In this document: one piece after another, positions 8,601-17,836 of the stretch
How positions within the stretch are numbered: the stretch's first letter is position 1
Layout: each line of letters opens with the position of its first letter
Assembly: GCF_002165775.1 (NCBI RefSeq)
Contig: NZ_NDYP01000002.1
Span: forward strand, 62,001-126,000
Length of the DNA: 64,000 nt
Source: Campylobacter concisus
Lineage (GTDB): Bacteria; Campylobacterota; Campylobacteria; Campylobacterales; Campylobacteraceae
Reading direction: 5' to 3'
Position numbers and translations under genes: made by a program
Notes under the pieces: generated by a model
What the model was told of the DNA's origin: nothing
The model's input: the letters and a program-made list of their open reading frames with translations, nothing else
The model's database searches: none

Positions 8601-8807
8601 ATGCAAGGATCAAGAAGAGATTTTTTAAAGAAATCTCTAAAAGTTGGTACTGCTGGCGGAATACTCGCAGTTTCTGCAATAGCAAAAACAACTAGTGATG
8701 ACTTAGCTCCTGATGGCAATGGCGTCGTCGTTGGCAAGTCAAATAAAAAAGAGGTGCTTTATAAAAAAAGTAAGAACTGGGAAACCTACTATAAAATCGC
8801 ATACTAA
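8601..8807 (+). CDS. Small Tat-signal protein of the formate dehydrogenase operon
   Basis: A 68-residue protein with a twin-arginine signal, SRRDFLKKS, followed by a hydrophobic stretch (AGGILAVSAIA) and a short basic tail ending in NWETYYKIAY. Small Tat proteins of this kind commonly precede fdhA in Campylobacter and Helicobacter-related genomes and are thought to be accessory subunits or co-exported maturation factors. The start at 8601 has AAGGAG seven bases upstream; a longer in-frame reading from 8454 lacks a ribosome site and would bury the Tat motif, so it is rejected. fdhA starts 11 bases after the stop. The function is inferred from position only. Confidence 0.78.
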   Translation: MQGSRRDFLKKSLKVGTAGGILAVSAIAKTTSDDLAPDGNGVVVGKSNKKEVLYKKSKNWETYYKIAY

Positions 8808-8818
8808 GGGAGAAAACC

Positions 8819-11794
8819 ATGAGTGATGCACGTATAGGAAGACGTTCATTTTTAAAGCTAGCCGCACTAGGTGCTGGCACCACAATGGCTTTTGGACAAA
8901 ATGATACGATAAGACACGCTAGCGCAGAGGAGATAAAAGATCCTTTCCCTGGCTCAAAAAAGGTTAGAACTATTTGTTCTATATGCTCAGCAGGCTGTGG
9001 TATCGAAGCTGAGGTAAAAGATGGTGTTTGGGTTCGACAAGATATGGCGATGTTTCACCCTATATCTCAAGGCTCACACTGCTCAAAAGGTATCGATCAG
9101 ATCGACCTTACGCATAGCAAACAACGCATCAAATATCCTATGAAAAAGGTTGATGGCAAATGGCAGAGAATTTCATGGGAGCAAGCTGTAAATGAGATCG
9201 GCGATAAGATGCTTCAGATTCGTAAAGAAGACGGCCCTGATAGCGTTATATTCTTAGGTTCTGCGAAATTTAACAACGAGCAAGCATATTACTTTAGAAA
9301 ATTTGCTGCGTTTTGGGGCACAAACAGCAACGACCACGTAGCAAGAATTTGACATAGCGCAACAGTCGCCGGTGTGGCGAATACTTGGGGTTATGGCGCG
9401 ATGACAAACCACTTTGGAGATATGGCTGCAAATTCAAAATGTATATTTATAATAGGTGCAAACCCAGCTGTGGCAAACCCAGTTGGCGGTATGAAGCACA
9501 CTTTACAAGCAAAAGATAGAAACAACGCAAAAGTGATCGTAGCTGATCCAAACTTTACAAAATCAGCCGCTCACGCTGATCTATACCTAAGACAAAGATC
9601 AGGTACCGATATAGCGCTTGTTTATGGACTTATCCATATCATCTTAAAAAATGGCTGGGAAGATAAAGAATTTATAAAAAATAGAACTTACGGCATCGAC
9701 GAGATAGCAAAAGAGGCTGAGCACTGGACACCAGAGGTCACATCTGACGTTACAGGCGTGCCAGTTGATAAGCTTATAGAGGCTGCAAACATCCTAGCTC
9801 ACACAAAACCAGGCACAGTGATCTGGGCACTTGGTATCACACAGCACTCAGTTGGTAGCTCAAATACGAGAATCTTACCTATTTTGCAACTAATCCTAGG
9901 CAACATGGGCAAACCAGGTGGCGGCTGTAACATCATCCGTGGTCACGACAACGTTCAAGGCTCAACCGATATGTGTAACCTCTCAGATAGCTTGCCGATG
10001 TATTATGGACTAACTGATGCGGCTTGGAAGTACTACTGCCAAGGCTGGGGTGTTGATTATGATGAGTTTGTAAAACGCTTTGCAGTCTCAACCAAAGAGC
10101 CAAAACAAGGCGGTACACCAGTTAAAAACACTGTTTTTGAAGAGTATTATTACCACGATCCTAAAAATCCAGAGGATAGAAACTGGAGAAATGAAAAAGG
10201 CTGGTCACTTTCAAAATGGTGGCAAGGCGTCTTAAAAGAAGAAAATACCTTTAGTAGTGGTGCATTAAGAGTTCTTTGGGTTCAAGGAACTGGTCTTACA
10301 TCTATGGCGCACCTAGCTAAAATTCAAGAAGCAGCTTCAAAACTAGATATGATCGTCGTAGCCGAGCCATTTGTAAATGAAATTTCTATCCTTTCAGATA
10401 GAAAAGATGGCGTTTATATCTTGCCGGTGGCAACTGCCTTTGAAAATGAAGGCCACATAAGCGCTACAAACCGCTCAGGTCAGTGGAGAACAAAAGTCGT
10501 TGATCCACTTTATGAAAGCAAGGGCGATCATGAAGTAATGTTTGCATTTGCTAAGAAATTTGGCTTTTACGATGAGTACGTAAAAGGCATGAAAATGGGT
10601 ATCGTAGATCATGAAATAAAACAAGTAAAAGATGATTTTGTATGGCCTGATGATGCGACAAATGAGATAGCAAGAATTGGAAATTCTATAGGTTATGGTG
10701 GTAGAACAGCTGAGATGTTTAGACGCCATCAAGCAAACTGGGATAAATTTGATCCAGATACGCTAATAGGTATTGGCGGTGAAGTCAAAGGCGAGTATTA
10801 CGGTAAACCATGGCCAGCATGGGATGAAAAACACCCTGGAACTCCAATACTATATGATATGAGCAAACCTTATGCAGAGGGTGGCTCTGGCTTTAGAAAT
10901 CGCTTTGGACTAGAGCACAACGGCGTTAGTCAGCTAGCTAGCGAAGAGACAACACTTGTTGGCTCAGCTATAAAAGGTGGCTATCCACAAATCACAAAAG
11001 AGAATATAGAAAAAGTCTTAGGCATAACTCTAACTGAAGAAGAGAAAGCTAAGATGGGACCAAGCTGGAGCATGGATTATAGTGGTATTATCTTTGAAAA
11101 ATGCCGCGAAAAAGGTGTTGTTCCTTATGGTAATGCAAGGGCAAGAGCTATCGTTTGGGAATTCCTCGATCCTATTCCAAAACATAGAGAGCCTATTCAC
11201 TCACCACGCTGGGATCTTGTTCAAAAGTATCCGACATTTGAAGATCAAGCTAGAAATTTCCGTGTTTCTACTAAGTTTAAGTCAGAGCAACAGGCAAAAG
11301 ATTGGTCAAAAGAGTTCCCTATCGTATTTAGCACGCAACGCGTCGTAAACCTAAGCGGTGCTGGTATGATCGAAAGAACTAGTAAATATCTATCAGCTAT
11401 TACGCCAGAGATGTTTGCTAATGTTAACCCAGAGCTAGCTTTACAATACGGCATAAAAGACCGCGATATGATGTGGATTCACAGCCCACAAGGCACAAAG
11501 ATCAAAGTAAGATGCTATCACAGCCAGATGGTAACTCCAGATAGAATTTGTATGCCATACAACTTCGCTGGTATTATGCAAGGCGTTGATCTTTCAGCTC
11601 GTTATCCAGAGGGCACTAAGCCTTATGTTATCGGCGAGAGCTTTAACACAGTTACTAACTACGGATTTGACCCAGTTACTCAAATTTCAGAGTTTAACGC
11701 AGGTCTTTGTCGTATAGAAAAAGCTGAGGAAAATACATTTAAAACATCGTTTTTCCATGAATATGGCGAGAGAGACGCCATGGGTAAAGAGTAA
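8819..11794 (+). CDS. fdhA: Formate dehydrogenase catalytic subunit, selenocysteine-containing
   Basis: A 991-residue molybdopterin (Mo or W) oxidoreductase that oxidises formate to CO2 in the periplasm and feeds electrons to menaquinone. The Tat signal is GRRSFLKLAALGAG. A 4Fe-4S site follows (CSICSAGCGIEAEV...GSHCSKG). The catalytic residue is selenocysteine 178: TGA at 9350-9352 lies in the context VARI-U-HSATVAGVANTWG, and the frame continues uninterrupted to 11794. A conventional gene caller would split the gene at 9352 and restart near 9374. Downstream molybdopterin-binding segments such as GANPAVANPVGG and QNRGQWRT-type NRSGQWRTKVVDP are intact, as is the C-terminal dinucleotide-binding domain. 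FdhB follows after 11 bases with AGGAGG. Confidence 0.95.
9350..9380 (+). promoter_or_regulatory. Selenocysteine UGA codon and bacterial SECIS hairpin
   Basis: The UGA at 9350-9352 is followed 13 bases later by a 5-base perfect stem TCGCC (9366-9370) and GGCGA (9376-9380) closing the loop GGTGT. Bacterial SECIS elements place a short stem with a GU-containing apical loop at about this distance inside the coding sequence, where SelB binds. The stem is short, but flanking bases (CAG and ATA) may add non-canonical pairs. Confidence 0.82.
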
Positions 11795-11805
11795 GGAGGA
11801 ATAAA

Positions 11806-12366
11806 ATGGCAAGAATGAAATTTTTCGTAGATACTAATAGATGCATTAGTTGTTATGGTTGCCAAGTTGCTTGCTCTTCTGCTCATGAACTTCCAGTGGG
11901 AATTTATAGAAGGAAGGTCATTACGCTTCACGATGGTATCGAAGGTAAAGAGGTTTCAACTACCATTGCATGCCAACACTGTACTGATGCACCTTGTGAG
12001 CAAGTTTGCCCGGTTGATTGTTTCTACATTAGAGCTGATGGCATCGTGCTTCATGATAAAAATATATGCATAGGCTGTGGTTACTGCTTATATGCTTGTC
12101 CGTTTGGTGCACCACAGTTCCCTAAAGATGGAGCATTTGGTGTAAAGGGCGTTATGGATAAATGTACAATGTGTGCAGGCGGTCCAGAGCCAACAAACTC
12201 ACACGAGGAGAGAGAGCTTTACGGTCAAAATAGAATGGCTGAAGGAAAAGTGCCTATGTGTGCGGCTGTTTGTGCTACAAATGCACTTTTAGTTGGAGAT
12301 GCGGCTGAAGTATCAAATGTATATCGCAAACGCGTTATGCTAAGAAATACTGGGCTAAATGCCTAA
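11806..12366 (+). CDS. fdhB: Formate dehydrogenase iron-sulfur subunit
   Basis: A 186-residue electron-transfer subunit of the DmsB/HycB family. Cysteine groups for four 4Fe-4S clusters are visible: CISCYGCQVAC, CQHCTDAPCEQVCPVDC, CIGCGYCLYACPFG, and CTMC with CAAVC. It should pass electrons from FdhA to a membrane cytochrome b. It lacks the C-terminal membrane helix found in E. coli FdnH. No fdhC-like cytochrome b gene follows: a terminator and an iron-uptake operon come next, so the quinone-reducing subunit must be encoded elsewhere or be replaced. An AGGAGG ribosome site lies six bases before the ATG. Confidence 0.93.
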   Translation: MARMKFFVDTNRCISCYGCQVACSSAHELPVGIYRRKVITLHDGIEGKEVSTTIACQHCTDAPCEQVCPVDCFYIRADGIVLHDKNICIGCGYCLYACPFGAPQFPKDGAFGVKGVMDKCTMCAGGPEPTNSHEERELYGQNRMAEGKVPMCAAVCATNALLVGDAAEVSNVYRKRVMLRNTGLNA

Positions 12367-12370
12367 CAAG

Positions 12371-12402
12371 AAGGAGAGCATTTGCTCTCCTTTAAATTTT
12401 AG
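12371..12402 (+). terminator. Intrinsic terminator of the fdh operon
   Basis: Stem AAGGAGAGC (12371-12379) and GCTCTCCTT (12384-12392) with a 4-base loop, then TTAAATTTT. It follows the fdhB stop by four bases. Confidence 0.85.
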
Positions 12403-12552
12403 AATCTAAACTTAAAACCTTTTTATTTTTTATAAGACTACTATTCTTATATTCAAAAGATAAATTTTAAATTTACATTAGAAAATTTCTAAAATCATTT
12501 AAAATTGGCTATTTGAAGACAAATTTCTTTTTATTATCTCAATTTACTCTAT

Positions 12553-12573
12553 TTTATGATAATCGTTTTTATT
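12553..12573 (+). promoter_or_regulatory. Candidate Fur-box upstream of the FTR1-P19 operon
   Basis: TTATGATAATCGTTTTTATT resembles the GATAAT-rich operator bound by the ferric uptake regulator and lies about 65-80 bases before the FTR1 start. The homologous P19 locus of C. jejuni is iron-repressed through Fur. The match is partial and was judged by eye; A/T-rich DNA makes chance matches likely. Confidence 0.4.
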
Positions 12574-12634
12574 TTAATCAAAGTAAAGCCTTGATAATAT
12601 TCACTTCAAAAAAATCTCACAGGTGGTTTATTTA

Positions 12635-14575
12635 ATGAATAAATTCTTAAAATTTATGTTAATTATGTTGTTGCCTATTTGGCTCGTGGCAAAAAACGAC
12701 GACTATGAGCAAGTCGCAGCTCAGATAAAAGAGTCGTTACAAAAAGTAATAACAGAGTATAGAGCGGGCAATGTTGAACAAGCGGTCAGTGATACTCAAA
12801 ACGCTTATTTTGGCTTATTTGAAGATGTCGAAGCTGGCATTAGAATAAATTTAGGTCAGAAAAAGGCTTACTCTATGGAGAAGCAATTTGGCGAGATCAG
12901 AAAGGCGATAAAAGCAGGCGAAGCGCCAGATGATGTGCAAAAAAGAATAGATCAGATCAATAGCGAGATCGCTGAAGTTCTACCAGTTATCTTAAAAGGG
13001 CATAGACTAGTTGGTGAGTATTCAGACAGCCCAGCTCAAGCTGCTACAACTGATTATGATACTTCTAAATTTATCCCTGAGTGGAAAGTGGCATTTGCAA
13101 ATTTATCAGCTGATCTAGATAAAGCAATAGCAAGCTATGAGAGCGATAAGCAAGATGATGCCAAAAGTGCTATTCAAGATGCTAAATTTACAGATTACAG
13201 AAATACTCAACTTGAAATCGCTATTCGCCAGCATATAGAAAATGGTAAAAGCATAGATGCTGATATCCAAAGAAAGATGGGCGAAGCGATCAGCGGCATC
13301 ACAAATGGTATAAGCAAAGATGATTTTAAAACTAAGCTAGATGAGATCAAGAAACTAGCATATGAGGCAATCTCAAAACTCCCAGCAGATACTGCAAAAC
13401 TAGCAAAAGTTGATATGAGTGATGTAGAAGCAGCTTCTGAAGAAGATAGTGGTGCAGATTATACCAAAGTCGTTCAAAACATAAACGACAAAATTCAAGC
13501 TGCTATCACACTTTATAAAAATGGTGATGTAAAAAAAGCTATGGGCGATATCCAAGACATCTACTTTGATGAGTTTGAAGGTAGCGGTATGGAGAATAAA
13601 GTAGGCGCAATAGATGTAAATTTAAAAACAGCTATTGAAGCTACATTTGGCAATCTTGTAGCCCTTATGAAATCAGGTGTAGACGAAAAAACTCTTCAAG
13701 AAAGCGCAAGCAAGATGTCATCTCAGCTAGCAGCCGCACTTGAAAAAACTAGCGGTTCAAGCTCACCTTGGACGCTATTTATCTGGGCGCTAACTATAAT
13801 CTTAAGAGAGGGCTTTGAAGCTCTTATCATCGTTGCAGCCGTCGTTGCATACCTTGTAAAAACTGGCAATGCTAAAGCGATGGGCAAAGTTGTTTATAGC
13901 TCAGTTGGCGTGGCTGTCATCTTAAGCTTTGTTATGGCGTGGATCATGAACGTCATCTTTGGCGAGGCAGCAGGTCAAAAAAGAGAGCTTATGGAAGGCA
14001 TCACGATGCTTGTTGCAGTGGGACTTCTATTTTACGTTGGCTTCTGGCTTCTTTCAAATGCTGGCGCTAAAAAATGGAACGACTACATCAAATCACATGT
14101 ATCTGAGTCTATCTCAAGTGGCTCGAGCACAGCGCTTTGGTGGACTGTATTTTTAGCGGTATTTAGAGAGGGTGCTGAAACTGTACTATTTTATCAGGCG
14201 CTTATTTTTGGAGCTAAAGATTCAGCTGGTTACTCGATGATTGCAGCTGGCTTTGTGATAGGACTTATCGTTCTTTTAATAGTCTATTTCTTATTTAAAA
14301 TTTTTGCTGTTAAAATTCCTATTAAACCATTTTTTATATTTACGTCAGCTATTATCTTTTATATGTCGATCGTCTTTGTTGGCAAGGGTGTTGGCGAACT
14401 AGTTGAGGGCAAAATTTTCATCCCAACTATCATAAAAGGACTTAGCTTCCCTGACTGGATGAGAGACTGGCTAGGACTTCAGCCATATTATGAGAGCTTA
14501 GTACCTCAAATCATTATGGTGCTTGCCTTAATTATAGGCATCGTTATCATGAAATCAAAACAAAATAAAAACTAA
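12635..14575 (+). CDS. FTR1-family iron permease with N-terminal periplasmic helical domains
   Basis: A 646-residue inner-membrane protein. Residues 1-20 form a signal peptide, residues about 20-380 form two repeated alpha-helical periplasmic domains (compare AGNVEQAVSDTQNAYFGLFE with NGDVKKAMGDIQDIYFDEFE), and the C-terminal 260 residues hold seven hydrophobic helices. The two REXXE iron-binding motifs of FTR1 permeases are present: REGFEALIIV and REGAETVLFY. It corresponds to Cj1658, which works with P19 in iron uptake at low pH or low iron. The start is at 12635, 12 bases inside a longer reading, because AGGTGG precedes it at suitable spacing. It leads an operon of at least seven genes. 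Confidence 0.9.
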   Translation: MNKFLKFMLIMLLPIWLVAKNDDYEQVAAQIKESLQKVITEYRAGNVEQAVSDTQNAYFGLFEDVEAGIRINLGQKKAYSMEKQFGEIRKAIKAGEAPDDVQKRIDQINSEIAEVLPVILKGHRLVGEYSDSPAQAATTDYDTSKFIPEWKVAFANLSADLDKAIASYESDKQDDAKSAIQDAKFTDYRNTQLEIAIRQHIENGKSIDADIQRKMGEAISGITNGISKDDFKTKLDEIKKLAYEAISKLPADTAKLAKVDMSDVEAASEEDSGADYTKVVQNINDKIQAAITLYKNGDVKKAMGDIQDIYFDEFEGSGMENKVGAIDVNLKTAIEATFGNLVALMKSGVDEKTLQESASKMSSQLAAALEKTSGSSSPWTLFIWALTIILREGFEALIIVAAVVAYLVKTGNAKAMGKVVYSSVGVAVILSFVMAWIMNVIFGEAAGQKRELMEGITMLVAVGLLFYVGFWLLSNAGAKKWNDYIKSHVSESISSGSSTALWWTVFLAVFREGAETVLFYQALIFGAKDSAGYSMIAAGFVIGLIVLLIVYFLFKIFAVKIPIKPFFIFTSAIIFYMSIVFVGKGVGELVEGKIFIPTIIKGLSFPDWMRDWLGLQPYYESLVPQIIMVLALIIGIVIMKSKQNKN

Positions 14576-14595
14576 TCTTATTTAAAGGAGAGGAA

Positions 14596-15117
14596 ATGAA
14601 TAAAATTCTTAGTTCAGCTCTAGCACTTAGCCTAGCAGCTGGTTTTGCACTTGCTGGAGAGCACCCAATCGGCGAGCCTGTAGAGGCTAATGGTATGGAG
14701 ATAGCTGCAGTTTATTTGCAACCAATCGACATGGAACCAAAGGGTATTGACCTAGCTCCAAGCCTAGCTGATTTTCACCTAGAAGCTGACATACACGCTA
14801 TTGCTGGTAATAAAAACGGCTTTGGCGAAGGTGAGTGGATCCCATACCTAAAGATTAACTACGAGCTAAAAAACCTTGATAACGGCAAAGTTAAAAAAGG
14901 TACCTTTATGCCAATGGTTGCAAGCGATGGCCCACACTATGGTGCTAACGTAAAAATGGATACAGGCGTAGGCAACTATGAGCTTAAATTCCACATTGAT
15001 AATCCAGAAAAACAAGGTTTTGGTCGTCACGCTGACAAAGAGAGCGGTGTTGGTAAATGGTTTGAGCCTTTCACAACAACTTATAAATTTCAATGGACAG
15101 GTGGTCCTGTTAAATAA
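14596..15117 (+). CDS. Periplasmic P19 iron/copper protein
   Basis: A 173-residue exported protein, orthologous to the Campylobacter P19 (Cj1659) family. The signal peptide ends near GFALAGEHPIGE. The mature protein has the P19 immunoglobulin-like fold with metal ligands expected in the MEIAAVYLQPIDMEP and FHLEADIHAI segments (Met and His residues that bind Cu and Fe in C. jejuni P19) and a His in SDGPHYG. It is thought to take iron from the periplasm and hand it to the FTR1 permease. The gene sits 20 bases after the FTR1 gene, with AGGAGAGG before the ATG, and is followed by a hairpin that may make this the most abundant product of the operon. Confidence 0.92.
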   Translation: MNKILSSALALSLAAGFALAGEHPIGEPVEANGMEIAAVYLQPIDMEPKGIDLAPSLADFHLEADIHAIAGNKNGFGEGEWIPYLKINYELKNLDNGKVKKGTFMPMVASDGPHYGANVKMDTGVGNYELKFHIDNPEKQGFGRHADKESGVGKWFEPFTTTYKFQWTGGPVK

Positions 15118-15122
15118 TCACC

Positions 15123-15143
15123 AGGGGCGTTCTCGCCCCTTTT
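15123..15143 (+). terminator. Hairpin terminator or attenuator after P19
   Basis: AGGGGCG (15123-15129) and CGCCCCT (15134-15140) with loop TTCT, followed by TTT and A/T-rich bases. The next gene of the same operon starts 25 bases later, so this may act as a partial terminator that lowers expression of the downstream transport genes. Confidence 0.7.
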
Positions 15144-15167
15144 AAAAAATTCTCACAGGGTTTAGTT

Positions 15168-16547
15168 ATGTCAATTTATTTCTATCAGGTCTTTTTAGCC
15201 CTCCTTGGATTTACGCTTTTTGCTGCCTTAAATAACAAGGATAAAAGTTTAAAAACACTCTTTTTACCGTCACTTTTTGGAGTTGTTGCTGGTATATTTA
15301 TCTTTAAAGTCGTTCGTCACGCACTTGTAGATGATCAGTTTAAAATTTTCATTGATTCAGTGACACTAGTTTTTCTACTGATTAGCATTTTATGGATATT
15401 TCTTGAGCTTAAGATAGCAAAAATTGTAACATTTTTTATTTTAGGCATCGGCTTTGGCTTTGGCTACAGTTCAAGCAGTGTGTTATTTCCACTATTTGGT
15501 GGTGAGCTACTAGATACGCTTTCGGTCATTAGCTTCTTTCTAATGATATTTGCAATGATTTTGCTCGTATTTTTATTCTTTTTTATTTCGAATTTAAAAT
15601 CTAGCATTTCTCCATTAATAGCTAAAACTTTAGCCCTTATCACTTTAGTTTTCTTGCTAATCGATAGAAGCTCTCAGACAGCGCTTGAGCTTTTGCGTGC
15701 TGGGGCTTTAAAAATAAGTAGTGAGTTAAACTCTCAGATTCTATCTGTTAGTGCAAAAGGTATTTACGTATCAGAATTTGGTACTTATTTTTATGTCTTT
15801 GTGATCTTACTTTTATGCATCACCGCGCTTTTCTTTATGCCAAAAAGTATTGATAAAAATAAATTTGGTTCTATCAAATACCGTTTTACAAAAGCCATTA
15901 GAGAAAATATTTCTGATAATGCAAAATTTGCATTTTGTAGTATTTTGATAGCACTTGGATTTTCGCTCTATTATGATCTTTACGCATCTCGTCCACCTGA
16001 AATTTCAGAGCCAGTCTTGGTTGAGCCAGTGGGAGATAAATTTATATTTGATGTTGATATGTTAAAAGATAATGAACTTCACAGATTTGCCTACATCACA
16101 GATGAGGGCAAGCAGATAAGATTTTTCTTATTAAACCGCTTTAGTGACCGTGTATCACCTGTTATCGTATTTGATTCATGCATGATTTGTGGCGATATGG
16201 GCTATATAAAAAAAGGCAATGACCTTATTTGTATCTCTTGTAATGTTAGAATTTTCTTGCCATCAGTTGGCAAAGAGGGTGGTTGCAATCCTATACCAAT
16301 GCCATTTATCTTCGATGGTAAAAATATCATAGTTGATTATAAAACTATTACAGATGGAGCAAATTTCTTTAGTAAGGTTGTCGAAAAAATGGTGCTTGAC
16401 CCAGTTAGTCGCAAAAAGGTGAGCAACCTTGAGTCAAGATCATATTTATATTATGGACGCACATATTTCTTTGAAAATAACGAAACTCAAGCGAAATTTG
16501 AAGCAAATCCAGAAAAATATGTAGAAACAAATGGAACGTTAAAATGA
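15168..16547 (+). CDS. DUF2318 Fe-S-containing membrane protein of the P19 locus
   Basis: A 459-residue membrane protein matching the DUF2318 family (Cj1660 position). About eight hydrophobic helices fill the first 290 residues. The last 170 residues form a soluble domain with the paired cysteine motif CMICGDMGYIKKGNDLICISC, the signature of DUF2318, which probably binds a metal or Fe-S cluster. Its place between P19 and the ABC exporter-like genes implies a part in iron handling, perhaps electron supply for ferric iron reduction; this is inference. It overlaps the next gene by four bases. Confidence 0.8.
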   Translation: MSIYFYQVFLALLGFTLFAALNNKDKSLKTLFLPSLFGVVAGIFIFKVVRHALVDDQFKIFIDSVTLVFLLISILWIFLELKIAKIVTFFILGIGFGFGYSSSSVLFPLFGGELLDTLSVISFFLMIFAMILLVFLFFFISNLKSSISPLIAKTLALITLVFLLIDRSSQTALELLRAGALKISSELNSQILSVSAKGIYVSEFGTYFYVFVILLLCITALFFMPKSIDKNKFGSIKYRFTKAIRENISDNAKFAFCSILIALGFSLYYDLYASRPPEISEPVLVEPVGDKFIFDVDMLKDNELHRFAYITDEGKQIRFFLLNRFSDRVSPVIVFDSCMICGDMGYIKKGNDLICISCNVRIFLPSVGKEGGCNPIPMPFIFDGKNIIVDYKTITDGANFFSKVVEKMVLDPVSRKKVSNLESRSYLYYGRTYFFENNETQAKFEANPEKYVETNGTLK

Positions 16548-17836
16548 AAAATATGCAACTAAGAATGATAAAAAGCTCGATCACGGGCTCAAAGGTGCAA
16601 AAGACGATGGCCTTTATCACTATCTTGCTAGCTGCTCTTTTGATAGCTTGCATGCTAAATATTACGCTAAAAATTGGCGATCAAGTAGCAACCGAGCTTA
16701 GAGGATATGGCTCAAATATCGTCGTTTTACCGCGCGGTGAGAGTCTAAGCATCGAGATCGAGGGTAAAAATTTCACTCCGTTAAAATCGCAAAATTTACT
16801 CCCAGAAGCTGATATCTACAAGATAAAAGAGATCTTTTGGAGAAATAATATCGTTGCTTTTGCGCCGTTTTTAGAGGCAAAAGTTAAAGATGAAAAAGGA
16901 ATTGAATTTGCCTTTGAAGGAACCTATTTTGATAAAAATATCGGTCTAAAAGATGAGCCAGAATTTAGTACAGGCGTTAAGAGTTTGTATGGATTTTGGG
17001 GCGTTGAGGGTGTTTGGCCAAAAGATGAAAGTATGGATGAAATTTTAGTTGGCGAAGAACTTTCTAAGGCTAAAAATTTAAAGGTTGGCGACAAGCTTAG
17101 TCTTGTGGGCAAAAATGGTACAAGAGAGGTTAAAATAGTTGGAATTTTAAAAGGAGCTAGTGACGAGGCACATAAGCTAGTTGGCTCACTAAAGCTTGCT
17201 GGAGATCTTTCTGGGCATGCAAACTCATACACAAAGGCTGAAGTATCAGCTATGACAATCCCAGAAAATGACCTATCGCTAAAAGCAAGAAGAAATTTAG
17301 ACAACCTTGATAGTGCAGAGTACGACAAATGGTATTGCTCGGCTTACGCAGGCTCGATCGCATTTCAGATAGAAGAAAATTTACCAAACGTTAGCGCAAA
17401 AGCTAGCCTTCAAGTAAGTGATGCTGAGAGTAACATAGTAAAGAAAATCCAAAGCCTAATGGGCATCGTTAGCATCATCGCTCTTGTGGTTTCAGCCATT
17501 GGCATAACATCGCTAATGACAAGTGAAATTTATCGCCGTAAAAAAGAGATCGGCCTTTTAAAAGCCATAGGTGCAAGTAACTTTGAAATTTACGCCCTTT
17601 TTGCTAGCGAGAGCCTTGTGGTTGCCTTTTTTGCAGGCATAACGGGAGCATTTTTAGGATACGCGCTAAGCTACGTGATGTCTTACATCATCTTTTCTCA
17701 TGGCATCGGTATAGCGTGGATCGTGCTACCAATAAGCGTGGCATTTGCCTTGCTCATCTCAGTCGTTGGCTCGCTAATGCCAATGAGAAACGTCATAAAT
17801 TTACTACCTGCGGAGGTGCTATATGACCGCAAATAG
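16544..17836 (+). CDS. ABC transporter permease, FtsX/MacB type (P19 locus)
   Basis: A 430-residue permease with an N-terminal membrane helix (about residues 20-42), a large periplasmic domain, and three C-terminal helices starting near VSIIALVVSAIGITSLM, the MacB/FtsX topology. The coupling segment EIYRRKKEIGLLKAIGAS is typical of this family. It corresponds to Cj1661. Paired with the next permease and the ATPase at 18,967, it probably forms a heteromeric mechanotransmission-type ABC complex acting on periplasmic iron carriers rather than a conventional importer. It overlaps both neighbours (ATGA on the left, 14 bases on the right). Confidence 0.85.
   Translation: MKNMQLRMIKSSITGSKVQKTMAFITILLAALLIACMLNITLKIGDQVATELRGYGSNIVVLPRGESLSIEIEGKNFTPLKSQNLLPEADIYKIKEIFWRNNIVAFAPFLEAKVKDEKGIEFAFEGTYFDKNIGLKDEPEFSTGVKSLYGFWGVEGVWPKDESMDEILVGEELSKAKNLKVGDKLSLVGKNGTREVKIVGILKGASDEAHKLVGSLKLAGDLSGHANSYTKAEVSAMTIPENDLSLKARRNLDNLDSAEYDKWYCSAYAGSIAFQIEENLPNVSAKASLQVSDAESNIVKKIQSLMGIVSIIALVVSAIGITSLMTSEIYRRKKEIGLLKAIGASNFEIYALFASESLVVAFFAGITGAFLGYALSYVMSYIIFSHGIGIAWIVLPISVAFALLISVVGSLMPMRNVINLLPAEVLYDRK

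Noticed and set aside
9353-9373. Premature stop and restart in fdhA
   Set aside because: The TGA sits at the catalytic selenocysteine position with a downstream hairpin, and selA and selB are present nearby.
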